Shown: positions 9,721 through 19,419, counted from the stretch's first letter. The stretch is 64,000 nt of DNA from Aculops lycopersici (GCA_015350385.1 WNKI01000002.1:6368700-6432699); one strand, 5' to 3'. The notes: a model not told the origin generated them from the letters alone. Numbers and translations: made by a program.

Positions 9721-12639
9721 CTAATCTGTGTCTAACCGGATGATACGCATTTTTTCGCGCTCGACCAGAATGCAGGCGGCATCATTTGTTGCGCCACAAT
9801 AGTGAGAGGAGGAAAAGATTGTGGTTACCTTGCCATTGCAATGTAAAGCATAACCAGGTGGCACACATTCGTGTGCTCTAATAATGTGGCTCAAATTGTT
9901 GAGGTTCAAGAATCGCTTTACTGCTTCCTCGCTAAAGAAAAAGGCAGTGCCTCGCTTGGTGTTGGGCAGGTAGCCTTGCATGTTTGCAACCGCCTGTTGA
10001 CCACCGGGTTGTTTCCTTAGAAGGTCGGCATATTCCATATACTCGGTGGAGCTAACGGGATCATTCCATAGAATCTCCCAGGCTGCCGGTGATTGGTTTT
10101 CGGGGTCAGTCATGGGAGTTGGAATATTGTATAGTTCGTCTAATCGTAAGGCGGAAGTTGGAATTCCGCCGTGAGAGCAAAAGATTTGGTCGTCGATGGT
10201 GGCAGCGACTGGCATTAGGTCAAAGGTTCTGTTTAGTGTTTCCCAAACATGAATTCCCAGTTGTTGGTTTCGGAATTTCTCGCAAACTTCCCGGAAAAAG
10301 GTGAACGCTTGCTGGATAGACCTAAGTTCGTGGTTGCCTCTAAGTAGAAAGAATGTTCTCGGAGCTAAAACCTTCATTGACAACAGGTAGCAGATGCACT
10401 CGAGGCCATAGTCGCCGCGATCCACGTAGTCGCCGAGGAACAGGTAGGAGCCGGGAACGCAAGTTGGCGCTCCGGGCCACAATATCCGCTCGTAGGTCCT
10501 CAAGTCGGTTAAGTTTCCATGAATGTCGCCAAGGACATAGACTGGCGAGGTGACGGGCACAACGCGAGCTTCGCGCTTGAATATCTGATCGGCTTGCGAG
10601 CAAACTCGCCTGATATCCTCGGCCAATTGTTGCCTATCGATTCGTTCCCAGGTTGTTTTGCCCAATTGTACGGCATTAGCTGCCCCAATAAACAATCGCA
10701 CCGAGCCGCTAACACCCGAGCCGCCATTTGAGGAGGCCTGACTGGCCGCTAGGGCGTTCCAATAATTTGTTATCATATCTATCAATTTGTTTGGCGTACT
10801 ATCACTGGCAAAGATGGCGCGCGATAACTGACGTTGGGCCCGCGAAATGGGCGGCGGATACTCGTCGAATCTAACCTCGGTTGGCTCGATGATTTGAGCA
10901 TCCTGTGTCATTTTAACCGTATGCAGCGCTAGCACATACCTCTTATCCTTGCACCTCGGACAGGTACCCTTCTTCTGGAGCTCACTACCAACTAGATTGC
11001 CCTCAATGTCGGTGAGCGCGTGTTTCTCGTTGATAATCTCATAATGCTGCCTCACTGGCAAGACACTTATTTGCGAGCGGAATAGATTGGAAGTTCCACG
11101 GAGTTGCATGGAGCCAACTGCAAGCATAAAGTTTATCTCACTAATTGACTCGCCCAATCTCATGTTTAACATTTGATAAATTTTAGCCAATTCCCTATTG
11201 ACTTGGTCGCCATCGATTCTGCTTATGGCAGCTAAAATATTCTGCCTCGACGAAGAGGATTTACTCATTGATTTGCTACTTTGCGACTCCTGATTCCCCT
11301 GACTCGCCTCACTCACCTGTTGCTTTGATGCACTGTGCGCCTGCTTGATTGCAGCCACTTTTAGTCTATCGTATGCCATTTGTCTGAGCTCCTGGATGTT
11401 CAAGTATCCGTCTTTATTTGCATCATAATATCTAAAGATGTAACCGCAACGCAACTCGCCGCTCCGGCCACCATGAGCCGTACTCCTGTCCATTGCCGCC
11501 AAACCCAGGAGCAATTCGTGAAAAGTCACATAGGGCATTCTATTGAGTTTGAAGGCTCGATAGAGCGAGTGCATGTCGTGAGAGTTGATTCCACCACCTG
11601 CGCTATTTGCAATTATAGATGTCACATCAATTCGGGACGATGAACTCGAAGACGTCTTGAAGGTTGAGGTTAAACTTGTTGGCGCTTGAGATTCATAGCC
11701 CAACTTGAGCATGTAGTCTTTAAATGAAACTAAATTCATATTCTGTGAAGGAAAACAGTGTTGCACGTAATCCGAATACAATCTCAAGATATCGCCTCGC
11801 TCAAAGTGACAAGACTTGAGCATTTCCTCCTGGTAGGTGCGCGGAGAATCCCTTGGCTGGTAGCGAATGGCCTCGCGAAGTGTATACTCGCTATACGCTC
11901 CCTTTTCGACACTATTAGTTGCGAAGGCCGAGGTAAAAATTCCCGGCTCCGGGCCCCAAATATCCAACGCCTCCTCTTCGGTCACTATAACCTCGTGCTT
12001 CAACCAGCTCATTCCATTTACTGGCTCATCTGAGTCACAAAAGCATTTAAACGGAGGAGCAAGGTTGCCAGGGGAAGTTGGCGTCTCACTACTATGATGA
12101 TGCTGCTTGTGATGGTCCTCGTTGTTGTTGGCTGAGCTCTTGTGTGTTGGCATTCCCGAGTTGGTTGCTCTCAGGGCGCCTGAGTTGGTTGCCGATGGGG
12201 ATGCCACGTGAATAGATTGCAAGTTGGTCATAAATACAACGCGAGTTATATACTTAAGTACCTCAGGTAATTGGATGCGCATGATGTGCATCAACTCGGG
12301 CGGCGTAAACACCTGGGCCGACTTGACTCCATTCCTGACACCCAACAAGTGGCGCACCTTGTTCACGATGGCCGAGTACCAACATTCAGATTGACGCAAT
12401 GCCACATAGGGTAGCCATAGGGCATCGTGATTGTGGCACCTAACTAGGGCAAACTTTTCGTGCTTTGGACAATGAATTACAATGGCACAGATGTCGCTTA
12501 AATGGCGACTGTAGGAGGTTGTTACCGCTGCAGTGGTTGCATACTCATGTCCGCTTGGGTCTCGGTTGCCACTAATGCGCTGACTCGAGGTGGACGAAAC
12601 GGACGAGGTTGAGTCTAAAGAGGTGACTTTGCGGGGCAT
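9721..12639 (-). CDS. PPP-family Ser/Thr phosphatase with N-terminal region and EF-hand
   Basis: The 972-residue single-exon protein ends in a PPP metallophosphatase domain (about 680-972). It carries the metal-binding signature: GDIHGN (about 702), GDYVDRG (about 735), RGNHE (about 766) and a later HGG. A calcium-binding EF-hand, DANKDGYLNIQEL, lies near 403-418, with a second degenerate hand around 370. The first 150 residues contain a globular segment (SDICAIVIHCPKHEKFALV onward) that could be Nudix-like; that is a guess. PPEF/RdgC phosphatases carry EF-hands after the catalytic domain and an IQ motif before it. Here the EF-hand precedes catalysis, so this is not a standard PPEF. Ser-rich linkers (about 330-345 and 440-470) separate the domains. 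It is head-to-head with enolase across 253 bp. Confidence 0.85.
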   Translation of the reverse strand: MPRKVTSLDSTSSVSSTSSQRISGNRDPSGHEYATTAAVTTSYSRHLSDICAIVIHCPKHEKFALVRCHNHDALWLPYVALRQSECWYSAIVNKVRHLLGVRNGVKSAQVFTPPELMHIMRIQLPEVLKYITRVVFMTNLQSIHVASPSATNSGALRATNSGMPTHKSSANNNEDHHKQHHHSSETPTSPGNLAPPFKCFCDSDEPVNGMSWLKHEVIVTEEEALDIWGPEPGIFTSAFATNSVEKGAYSEYTLREAIRYQPRDSPRTYQEEMLKSCHFERGDILRLYSDYVQHCFPSQNMNLVSFKDYMLKLGYESQAPTSLTSTFKTSSSSSSRIDVTSIIANSAGGGINSHDMHSLYRAFKLNRMPYVTFHELLLGLAAMDRSTAHGGRSGELRCGYIFRYYDANKDGYLNIQELRQMAYDRLKVAAIKQAHSASKQQVSEASQGNQESQSSKSMSKSSSSRQNILAAISRIDGDQVNRELAKIYQMLNMRLGESISEINFMLAVGSMQLRGTSNLFRSQISVLPVRQHYEIINEKHALTDIEGNLVGSELQKKGTCPRCKDKRYVLALHTVKMTQDAQIIEPTEVRFDEYPPPISRAQRQLSRAIFASDSTPNKLIDMITNYWNALAASQASSNGGSGVSGSVRLFIGAANAVQLGKTTWERIDRQQLAEDIRRVCSQADQIFKREARVVPVTSPVYVLGDIHGNLTDLRTYERILWPGAPTCVPGSYLFLGDYVDRGDYGLECICYLLSMKVLAPRTFFLLRGNHELRSIQQAFTFFREVCEKFRNQQLGIHVWETLNRTFDLMPVAATIDDQIFCSHGGIPTSALRLDELYNIPTPMTDPENQSPAAWEILWNDPVSSTEYMEYADLLRKQPGGQQAVANMQGYLPNTKRGTAFFFSEEAVKRFLNLNNLSHIIRAHECVPPGYALHCNGKVTTIFSSSHYCGATNDAACILVEREKMRIIRLDTD

Positions 12640-12892
12640 AATTCATGAATATCTATCGAGTGTTTGCATTTGAATGGTCATTGATAATCTAATCTTTTGT
12701 ATTAGTTCGTTTTTCGTCCTCCCTTTTATTATTAGCTGAATTTTTCAGACGAGAGCAGCGCGAGCAGACGATGCCCCACCGGTAGGGTTGCGGCGCGCAA
12801 ATTGCATCGTCGATGCAACTGGTCGCAAATTTGTCAGTTGACCAATTTTATTGACCAGGGCACATCGCCGACACTGAAATTGATTATCCTAA

Positions 12893-14917
12893 ATGCCCGA
12901 GGACCACTTGAACCAAACAAAATCACCACAAAAACAGGTGCGGCAGCAGCAAACTGACAACAACGACACCGACACCAGCACCAATAATAATAACAATAAC
13001 AACAACAATTCTCTCCGGCGAGGCTTAAAGCCAGCCGGTGTGCCGTCAAGGGAGGCGGGGCCACAGACCAGCCTCACACAGTTTTCCCGTAACCCTCCCG
13101 CACGACCAAGCCACAGTGCAGCAGCGGGAGCTAGCGGCAAGGTCAGCAACGCTGGCAAGAGCAGCGGCAGCGGCAAAAGCATTGGGCCGGCGGGCAAGAG
13201 TGTCGGCAGTAGCGCGAGTGAAATGGCCACCAGCTCCAGCGCCAATGGCGTCACCAATGCAAATAGCAGCAGCAGCAGCCAGAGTCAAGCTAGTAAGAGT
13301 GGTGGCTTCTGCGTGAGTATTTCTGCAGTTCTGGCTGCAAGTGCTGCGAATGCTGCAAAAAATACGCGCAAGACTCCGACAACTTCAACGCCGAACGCGA
13401 ATCCTGCGAGTGGCAAGCAATCTGCAAAAAATCCAATCTCATCGAAAGCTTCGAGTTCATTGAGAAAACTTTCGACTAAATTCTCAGCATCACCAAAATC
13501 TTCATTGAATCCAACGGGAGGAACAACAAATTCCTCTTTAAAGTCAAAAAATACATTGAATCAACCTCAAGAGGGTCCACCAAGAAGGATTATAAATTTG
13601 CGAGGCAAAATGCAGATCAAGTCTATTAAGGCAAGACAAATCTATGACTCGCGTGGAAATCCCACCGTCGAGGTCGACTTACATACCGAAGATGGCACCT
13701 TGTTTAGAGCTGCCGTGCCAAGCGGAGCCTCGACTGGAGTTCACGAGGCTCTCGAGTTGAGAGACAAGGAGAAGGCCAATTGGCACGGAAAGGGAGTTAT
13801 GAAGGCAGTGGGTCATGTGAATGACACTCTAGGTCCAGCTGTTGTGGCCAAGAAGTTTGATGTTACCCAACAGGCTGATGTGGATAAGTTTATGTTGGAG
13901 TTGGATGGAACGGAGAACAAGAGTAAGTTTGGAGCAAATGCAATCTTGGGCATCTCTCTGGCCGTCTGCAAGGCTGGCGCTCATGCTAAGAGAATCCCAT
14001 TGTACAGACATATTGCTGACTTGGCCGGAGTAAAGGAGTTGATCTTGCCAGTTCCAGCTTTCAATGTTATCAACGGTGGCTCGCATGCTGGAAACGCCCT
14101 AGCAATGCAAGAATTCATGATCTTACCAACTGGAGCTAGCTCCTTCTCGGAAGCCATGAAGATGGGCAGCGAAACTTTCCACCACTTGAAGGCGGTCATC
14201 AAGGACCAATACGGATTGGAGGCAACTGGAGTTGGTGACGAGGGAGGATTTGCTCCGAACATTGAGAACAACAAGAAGGGATTGGATCTTATTGTTGCAG
14301 CCATTGAGAAGGCCGGGTACAAGGGCAAGATTGAGATTGGAATGGACGTGGCCGCTAGCGAGTTTTACAAGGATGGCAAATACGATCTATTGTGGAAGAC
14401 GAAACAGGCAGGAACTGAGGTCATCTCGGGAGAGCAACTCGGCGACGTCTACCGTTCCTATATTGCCGAGTACCCTATTGTTAGCATCGAGGATCCATTT
14501 GACCAAGACGACTGGGAATCTTGGGGCAAGCTAACGGCTAGCACTCAAATCCAAATTGTAGGAGACGATTTGACTGTTACAAACCCAAAAAGAATAGCCA
14601 GTGCCGTTGAGAAGAAGTCTTGCAATGCTTTGCTTTTGAAGGTCAACCAAATCGGTACAGTTACCGAATCGATTGAGGCACACAACCTGGCTAAGTCCAA
14701 TGGATGGGGTACCATGATTTCGCACAGATCCGGTGAGACCGAGGACACTTTCATCGCCGACCTCACCGTTGGCCTATCAACTGGACAAATTAAGACTGGA
14801 GCTCCATGTAGATCCGAGCGTCTCGCCAAGTACAATCAAATTTTGCGTATCGAAGAGGAGCTAGGTCCTGGTGCCAAGTTTGCTGGCAAGAACTTCCGTC
14901 ACCCACTGAAAAATTAG
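12893..14917 (+). CDS. Eno: Enolase with long N-terminal extension
   Basis: Enolase converts 2-phosphoglycerate to phosphoenolpyruvate in glycolysis. Residues 240-674 (from ATG 13610, MQIKSIKARQIYDSRGNPTV) are a full-length enolase of 435 residues. They include SGASTG, GDEGGFAPN, SIEDPFDQDDW, GDDLTVTNP, LLLKVNQIGT and SHRSGETED, so all catalytic segments are present. The frame stays open upstream for another 239 codons to ATG 12893, which directly follows an in-frame TAA. This extension is rich in Ser, Asn, Gly, Ala and Lys and lacks a clear domain. Translation could start at 12893 (674 residues), at 13610 (canonical enolase), or both. The catalytic call is near certain; use of the extension is not. 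No introns interrupt the enolase body. Confidence 0.95.
   Translation: MPEDHLNQTKSPQKQVRQQQTDNNDTDTSTNNNNNNNNNSLRRGLKPAGVPSREAGPQTSLTQFSRNPPARPSHSAAAGASGKVSNAGKSSGSGKSIGPAGKSVGSSASEMATSSSANGVTNANSSSSSQSQASKSGGFCVSISAVLAASAANAAKNTRKTPTTSTPNANPASGKQSAKNPISSKASSSLRKLSTKFSASPKSSLNPTGGTTNSSLKSKNTLNQPQEGPPRRIINLRGKMQIKSIKARQIYDSRGNPTVEVDLHTEDGTLFRAAVPSGASTGVHEALELRDKEKANWHGKGVMKAVGHVNDTLGPAVVAKKFDVTQQADVDKFMLELDGTENKSKFGANAILGISLAVCKAGAHAKRIPLYRHIADLAGVKELILPVPAFNVINGGSHAGNALAMQEFMILPTGASSFSEAMKMGSETFHHLKAVIKDQYGLEATGVGDEGGFAPNIENNKKGLDLIVAAIEKAGYKGKIEIGMDVAASEFYKDGKYDLLWKTKQAGTEVISGEQLGDVYRSYIAEYPIVSIEDPFDQDDWESWGKLTASTQIQIVGDDLTVTNPKRIASAVEKKSCNALLLKVNQIGTVTESIEAHNLAKSNGWGTMISHRSGETEDTFIADLTVGLSTGQIKTGAPCRSERLAKYNQILRIEEELGPGAKFAGKNFRHPLKN
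13610..14917 (+). CDS. Eno: Canonical enolase start (alternative shorter product)
   Basis: ATG 13610 matches the usual enolase N-terminus and gives a 435-residue protein of normal family length. Its context is GGCAAAATGC, with A at -3. If 12893 is not used, 12893-13609 is a long 5' UTR that happens to lack in-frame stops. Confidence 0.7.
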   Translation: MQIKSIKARQIYDSRGNPTVEVDLHTEDGTLFRAAVPSGASTGVHEALELRDKEKANWHGKGVMKAVGHVNDTLGPAVVAKKFDVTQQADVDKFMLELDGTENKSKFGANAILGISLAVCKAGAHAKRIPLYRHIADLAGVKELILPVPAFNVINGGSHAGNALAMQEFMILPTGASSFSEAMKMGSETFHHLKAVIKDQYGLEATGVGDEGGFAPNIENNKKGLDLIVAAIEKAGYKGKIEIGMDVAASEFYKDGKYDLLWKTKQAGTEVISGEQLGDVYRSYIAEYPIVSIEDPFDQDDWESWGKLTASTQIQIVGDDLTVTNPKRIASAVEKKSCNALLLKVNQIGTVTESIEAHNLAKSNGWGTMISHRSGETEDTFIADLTVGLSTGQIKTGAPCRSERLAKYNQILRIEEELGPGAKFAGKNFRHPLKN

Positions 14918-15100
14918 AGACAGTTACATTGAGTTAAAATATCTAGATTATCGTTACAATCAACGCGTGGGTCATATGACATCTACTTGAAATCGTATAA
15001 ATTTACACAAACATTCATTTGCCCGGTGGGATTTTTTTAGAAGCTACGAAGAATGCCTACCGAAGCAGAATTAAAATCAGATGTTTTCCAGGTAAAGTTA

Positions 15101-15895
15101 TTACTCTTCCATAGGTTGACCGGCTTCGACAGATTCCATCGGCACGTCTTGATCTGAACCGTTTGTTATGGCCATGAGTTGATATTGTTGTTGTGGCTGA
15201 TGTTGTTGTTTCAACTTTAACAACTCTGCTTTCCGTTGCTCAATCTTTTGCTGTTGAAGCTTTCGCTCTCTTTTTTGCGATTTCTTTCCATACCTTCGCC
15301 GAGGACCATGATCAGGCTTGTGATAGATACATTCTAAGGATGTTGTCGCCGATGGCTGGATGTTGACCTGACCTTTGAAATCATGCGGGAAGACTGAGAT
15401 CTCATTCAAAGTTGAATTGATTGTTGATTTGTAAATGATATTACCTATTGCTCGCTTGTAATGCTTGTCCTCTAGAAATTTAGCCTCAACTTTCTCACTC
15501 AAATTGGGAACCTTGAATGTGCTGTGTTCTAAAATTCTATCAATAATCACCTGAGGATCAGAAAGATTCTTTTTCTTCTCACTTCGATTTGCCTTATTCC
15601 TTTGCTTTCTGTACTTCTTACCCCCTCCATCTAGTCGCTGTTGTGATTGTTGTATTTGTTTTCCATTCTGGTTGCCATTGTTGTTTGCTGTTATGTTTTG
15701 ATTGATAGTGGATTGAATATTTGTGTTTTTCGTGTTGCAATCATCTCGAGCTTTGGTATTCGAATCCTTGCCATTGACTTCTCGTTTGTTGGCCTTCGTA
15801 CCACTGCTAACACTTGCCTTTGGTCCGTTGGATCCGGATACTGGATTGGCGTTAACAGAGGACTTGTTTTGTTTCGGTTGCTTGGGTTTATCCAT
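15101..15895 (-). CDS. Basic low-complexity orphan protein
   Basis: A 264-residue single-exon frame starts at ATG 15895. The first 100 residues are Asn/Ser/Lys/Gln-rich. A basic stretch (KKYRKQRNKANRSEKKK) resembles a nuclear localisation or RNA-binding tract. The middle (about 112-205) is the only part that looks folded, beginning DPQVIIDRILEHS and containing FLEDKHYKRAIGNIIYKST. The tail is a Lys/Arg/Gln coiled-coil-like region (KRERKLQQQKIEQRKAELL) ending in acidic residues. I do not recognise the family; a nuclear or RNA-associated role is only suggested by composition. It is convergent with enolase, 183 bp between stops. Confidence 0.7.
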   Translation of the reverse strand: MDKPKQPKQNKSSVNANPVSGSNGPKASVSSGTKANKREVNGKDSNTKARDDCNTKNTNIQSTINQNITANNNGNQNGKQIQQSQQRLDGGGKKYRKQRNKANRSEKKKNLSDPQVIIDRILEHSTFKVPNLSEKVEAKFLEDKHYKRAIGNIIYKSTINSTLNEISVFPHDFKGQVNIQPSATTSLECIYHKPDHGPRRRYGKKSQKRERKLQQQKIEQRKAELLKLKQQHQPQQQYQLMAITNGSDQDVPMESVEAGQPMEE

Positions 15896-16437
15896 TACGG
15901 TTGATAGATGAGTCTATTTGGTAATCATTATGTTAGATTTAGGAGAATAAAGTCTGTCAATGCGAGTAATAGACCTTCAAAATTAAAATTAAATCATTGG
16001 ACTCTAGGACGAGGCTCGATCACCTGACGTCAGATTTGCATACAGTCGTTGACTTTTATTTTGTGAATCTTCGCGCAGGTCCGTCGCAAAACTTGATCTG
16101 GATTTTTTACGTGTGTTTCGTAGAAAAATTTTCTCAATTTTTGCGACTTTTTCTCCTGTGCCAAATCCCATGCAGCTCATTCGCCTCGCAAAGCTCTTTT
16201 TCGGACTTCGATGCCGTGTGCTCACGCCCTCTCTGCTGCGTCCCTGGCAGCGGGCGAGCAAATCTAACGTGCTGCACAAAAAAGTGGGTTGGACTTGTGG
16301 TCACTCGGGCAACAAAAACCCGGGTGTGGTGCCGGAACTGTCCTTCTAACAAGGTAACACCCCCGCAGATCTAGATCAAATTCGGCGTAGAATATCCCTG
16401 TGCCATTCCAAGAATATTAGGATAGGTCGAAGATCCT

Positions 16438-16458
16438 AAAACAGTTTCGAACTGTTTT
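16438..16458. repeat. Short palindrome AAAACAGTT-TCG-AACTGTTTT
   Basis: Perfect 9-bp inverted repeat around a 3-base centre, 26 bp before the larger hairpin. Confidence 0.75.
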
Positions 16459-16484
16459 GAAAATCGAGATCAAAGTTGATAAAA

Positions 16485-16523
16485 TCCTGTAGAAGTCTAT
16501 AGAGCGCATAGACTTCTACAGGA
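16485..16523. repeat. Perfect 16-bp inverted repeat hairpin
   Basis: TCCTGTAGAAGTCTAT (16485-16500) and its exact reverse complement (16508-16523) flank the 7-base loop AGAGCGC. This is too long and perfect to be expected by chance in 64 kb. It may be a structured RNA, a small palindromic insertion or a recent inverted duplication. Confidence 0.85.
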
Positions 16524-17339
16524 GCCATAGGGGATTTTCAAATTCTCTCTCGATTCTAGCAAAAACAGCAGCTTGTTGGGATCTGAGGTTTTGCACGTGG
16601 ACTTAAAGTTACACGGACAGAATCTGTTTCAAATTTGGTTCAAATCGGCGGGTCATACAAATGGTTCACAAGGAAACAAATGACTATGTTCAGCTTGGAT
16701 CTGGGCAAGTCATACATCAATCGATTCAGCTCACCGAGCTGAGTTTTATGTGAAATCGTTTCTTGCTTCTTTTACCCCAGTTACGAGATAAATAAGATCA
16801 AAATTCTGATCGCGCACCTCACTCTATGGCGTTTTTCTTGGGTTTCTAGGGTTTTTTGAGTATTTTTCGGCCCTGTGCTTTCTCTATGGAGCGGATAAAG
16901 CTTGAAGCCTCAATAATTCGTCAAATATCCAAAAGAAGCCTTAGAGACCTACAATTTTGTTGTCGTCTCGACGAGTAGATGAGATTTCATGTGCTTTTTA
17001 CTGGATTCTGGAGTAACCCATGTCATGTGTCTCCTTGTGAGCTGTTTGAGCAAACTAACCTGCTCCTCTCAACACGCCCACCTAGCTAGCAAACGAATCG
17101 AAACAGCTTTGTAACTATGTGGACCACTGGCTTGGTGTTTGTTGGCCAGAGTTTATTGAGACAGTGTAATAGGTTAACCTGTTACCTTGTCATCACAGCT
17201 AGGGTTTTCCTTCAAACAGTGCGAGATCACATTGTCAATCGATAGCATTTGGGTTTCGATACTTTGGTTTTGATTGATGTTGTTCCTTAGTCTTGTTATC
17301 ACATTATACAGTATCATCTCGTTAAACTTGAGTTTTTAC

Positions 17340-17996
17340 TCAGTTTGTTTGCGGGCCAATAACACTGTTGAATTGTGTCCTGGAATTCTTGGCAATTTGG
17401 CAGAAACTATCGACGCGCATAACACGGCTAGTAGTGAGACATGGAACCGTCTCGAACTCAACGTTGGCAAGAGCTGGAGTCGAGGCAACGATCTCGGCCT
17501 TGGCTTCGTCAAACATGGCACGGATCTTGGACTTGTACTTTTTCACCAGATTGCAGGTTTGCTCTTCCGGAAAAACAGGTATAAATGGTTTAAAGACAAC
17601 CTTAAGTCCATGGCCAAAACTCGAAGCCGCCATGTGCCCTGATTTTTCCTCGATGGTTATGAAGTTGTCGAATGGGTTCTTTAATTGGGTTTGTTTTTCT
17701 TGCATTTTTCTGTCTTCCTTGGCCAACCTCTCCTCCAAATTGGCCTGGATCTCGGCGGAGCCTATCATTGCTGAGGCATATGTTTGGCTCGTATTGATTC
17801 TATCATAAATGTGGTTACGGGAACGCTTACAGTAGTCGGAAAAGGCGACCATATCGCCTGTGAGTCCGGCAACCTCTTCAGTGTCACCCGGAGCCTGAAA
17901 TTTTGCGGAATCCGCCTTGTCCTCGATTGGGGCAGAGCTGGCGCTGACGGCGAGGGCCATGACGGCGAAGATGATGATCTTGTTCATGGTGCCCAT
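17340..17996 (-). CDS. Secreted orphan protein with four cysteines
   Basis: The frame begins at ATG 17996 (MGTMNK...; 218 residues), or at ATG 17987 (MNKIIIFAVMALAVSASSA; 215 residues). Codons further upstream are in frame but lack an ATG. A clear signal peptide (about residues 4-22) precedes a mature protein of roughly 195 residues. Its four cysteines (in DYCKRS, EQTCNLV, VPCLTT and DSFCQIA) could form two disulfides. The rest looks helical and charged. I do not recognise the family. It could be a haemolymph, salivary or cuticle-associated secreted protein, but nothing in the sequence decides this. Confidence 0.75.
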   Translation of the reverse strand: MGTMNKIIIFAVMALAVSASSAPIEDKADSAKFQAPGDTEEVAGLTGDMVAFSDYCKRSRNHIYDRINTSQTYASAMIGSAEIQANLEERLAKEDRKMQEKQTQLKNPFDNFITIEEKSGHMAASSFGHGLKVVFKPFIPVFPEEQTCNLVKKYKSKIRAMFDEAKAEIVASTPALANVEFETVPCLTTSRVMRVDSFCQIAKNSRTQFNSVIGPQTN

Positions 17997-18288
17997 GTTT
18001 GCTGGATTCTTTTTGGTTTGGGAAAACAAAGGTAATTTCGGTATAATATTGTGTTTTTTTTTGTAATCTACTAGCTACTTTACTCTTTTGATACTCTCCT
18101 TCATATAGCTGGTGTTCTCTGTGGCAATGAGAGGAAAATTGTGACGAATCGCAAGAGCCAAGCTCCCTCGTCGCCACCAACCACCTGTAAGCCCAACAGT
18201 GAGGTCTCCCTCAACAAAAAGCGGAGAGTGGGGGATGGTAGAAGAGAGCACGGATGGTCGGGTGTCGCGCCTAGTCGAGGATCTTCCA

Positions 18289-19027
18289 CTAAGCGCGTCG
18301 CCAGGTTGAGGCAAACAGAGATGCAACTTTCGCAAGCCTTCGATGTTTTGTGGCCTGACCTTTAGGACGCCACTTGATGCCGGCCAGGCGGGAATCCTGC
18401 GGAGGCTGCTGCAGCCTTGAGCGAGGCAAACAAACTCAGTTTAGACATCGCGAGTCTACCTGAGCATTCGCGACTTGGATGAGGCCTCGATGAAAGACTA
18501 AAAATACAGACTCTATTTTTAATTTCCATATCTCGACGAGAGCCATAGCGATATGTCGTTGCTTGGACGTTACCACTACAGTTCAGTGTAGAGAGGAAGA
18601 GAGAGAGAGAGAGAGAGAGAGTGGAGTCCAACCACAAGTCGTTGTTGTTTTGAGTGGGGTTTCTTTGGATTCAAGAGGTGGCTTCAACTTGTTAGATGGA
18701 GCATCTCTTTATTCTCAATTGGTTATGAAAGGTTGTGACCAAGAAACATATGAGCAACTACAACAGAGTTGAACGGATCAGTTTAGGCGACATAGTGGGT
18801 GGCGGCTTTACCTGAACTTTCAGCTCGTCGCCGATGCCGTTGTCACCGCCACTGCCGCTTGTCGACGCATCCCCCTCCTCTCGCTCCTTAATTTTATCCT
18901 CGCAACCATCTGCCGATGAACTGGACGGCTTTTGCTGGTTGCTCGATTTTACCGTATGATTCAAAATTGGATGCAAAAAACAAGCGTGTAGGGGTGCACA
19001 CCCATTTGCACATGAACGACGCGTCAT
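18289..19027 (-). CDS. Probable two-exon small gene, unknown product
   Basis: Exon 1 is 19027-18812 (72 codons from ATG 19027) and ends DELKVQ at a good donor CAG|GTAAAG. Exon 2 is 18396-18289 after acceptor CCTCCGCAG|GAT, in the same phase (0), and adds 35 residues before TAG, starting DSRLAGIKWRPKG. The predicted 107-residue protein is Ser/Gly/acidic in the middle and Arg/Lys-rich at the end. The intron would be 415 bp and contains a (GA)n microsatellite. The join is inferred only from splice-site quality and phase. Family not recognised. Confidence 0.35.
18597..18621. repeat. (GA)n microsatellite
   Basis: About twelve GA dinucleotides in the putative intron of the small gene. Confidence 0.85.
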
Positions 19028-19419
19028 CTCTATGGAAAAACTGTTAAGATAGTGCGGTATCGAGTGGAGAGGCTGGTCAGTTTGGTGGTATCACGTTTGG
19101 TTTGTCCGATATGGTTTGTAAAGATTTGTTCGTTGTTGCTCGATCGTTTGCGATTCACCTATCGGAAGAAGCATTGAATTTGTGTGTCATTTTGCATTCA
19201 AAGACCCAAATGAGCGTTGTAAAATTAGTACCTATTTTAGGCGCTTTGGCGCTAAGCGCATTTTGCTCATCAGAGATGGTCAATCATCCGATGTCATCTG
19301 CCTTGTGTATGTTTTCCAAGGCCACAAACGCGAAACACAAGCACCTGTTTTGATGATTGCTTATTCTGCTTTAATCACTTCTAGTATTACTTATATATAC
19401 TGCAATCCACTCAACCGCC
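19028..19419. other. Spacer downstream of NOMPC
   Basis: About 390 bp. The + strand has two overlapping open frames (from 19111 and from 19122), neither with recognisable homology. It presumably holds the NOMPC 3' UTR and the promoter of the small gene. Confidence 0.4.

Larger units (their letters stand above)
15896..17339. other. Intergenic region with hairpins, no gene seen
   Basis: No frame here looks coding on either strand. Two inverted repeats lie close together (16438-16458 and 16485-16523). The surrounding base composition is more AT-balanced than the neighbouring genes and could be an old mobile-element remnant, but no terminal repeats or coding domains were recognised. Confidence 0.5.

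Noticed and set aside
13313..13328. GTGAGTATTTCTGCAG inside the enolase leader looks like a complete intron
   Set aside because: At 16 nt it is too short for the spliceosome. A longer intron from the same donor to an acceptor near 13604 would put enolase out of frame.
16630..16650. B-box-like GGTTCAAATCGG suggesting a tRNA or SINE
   Set aside because: No A-box at suitable spacing and no cloverleaf could be drawn.
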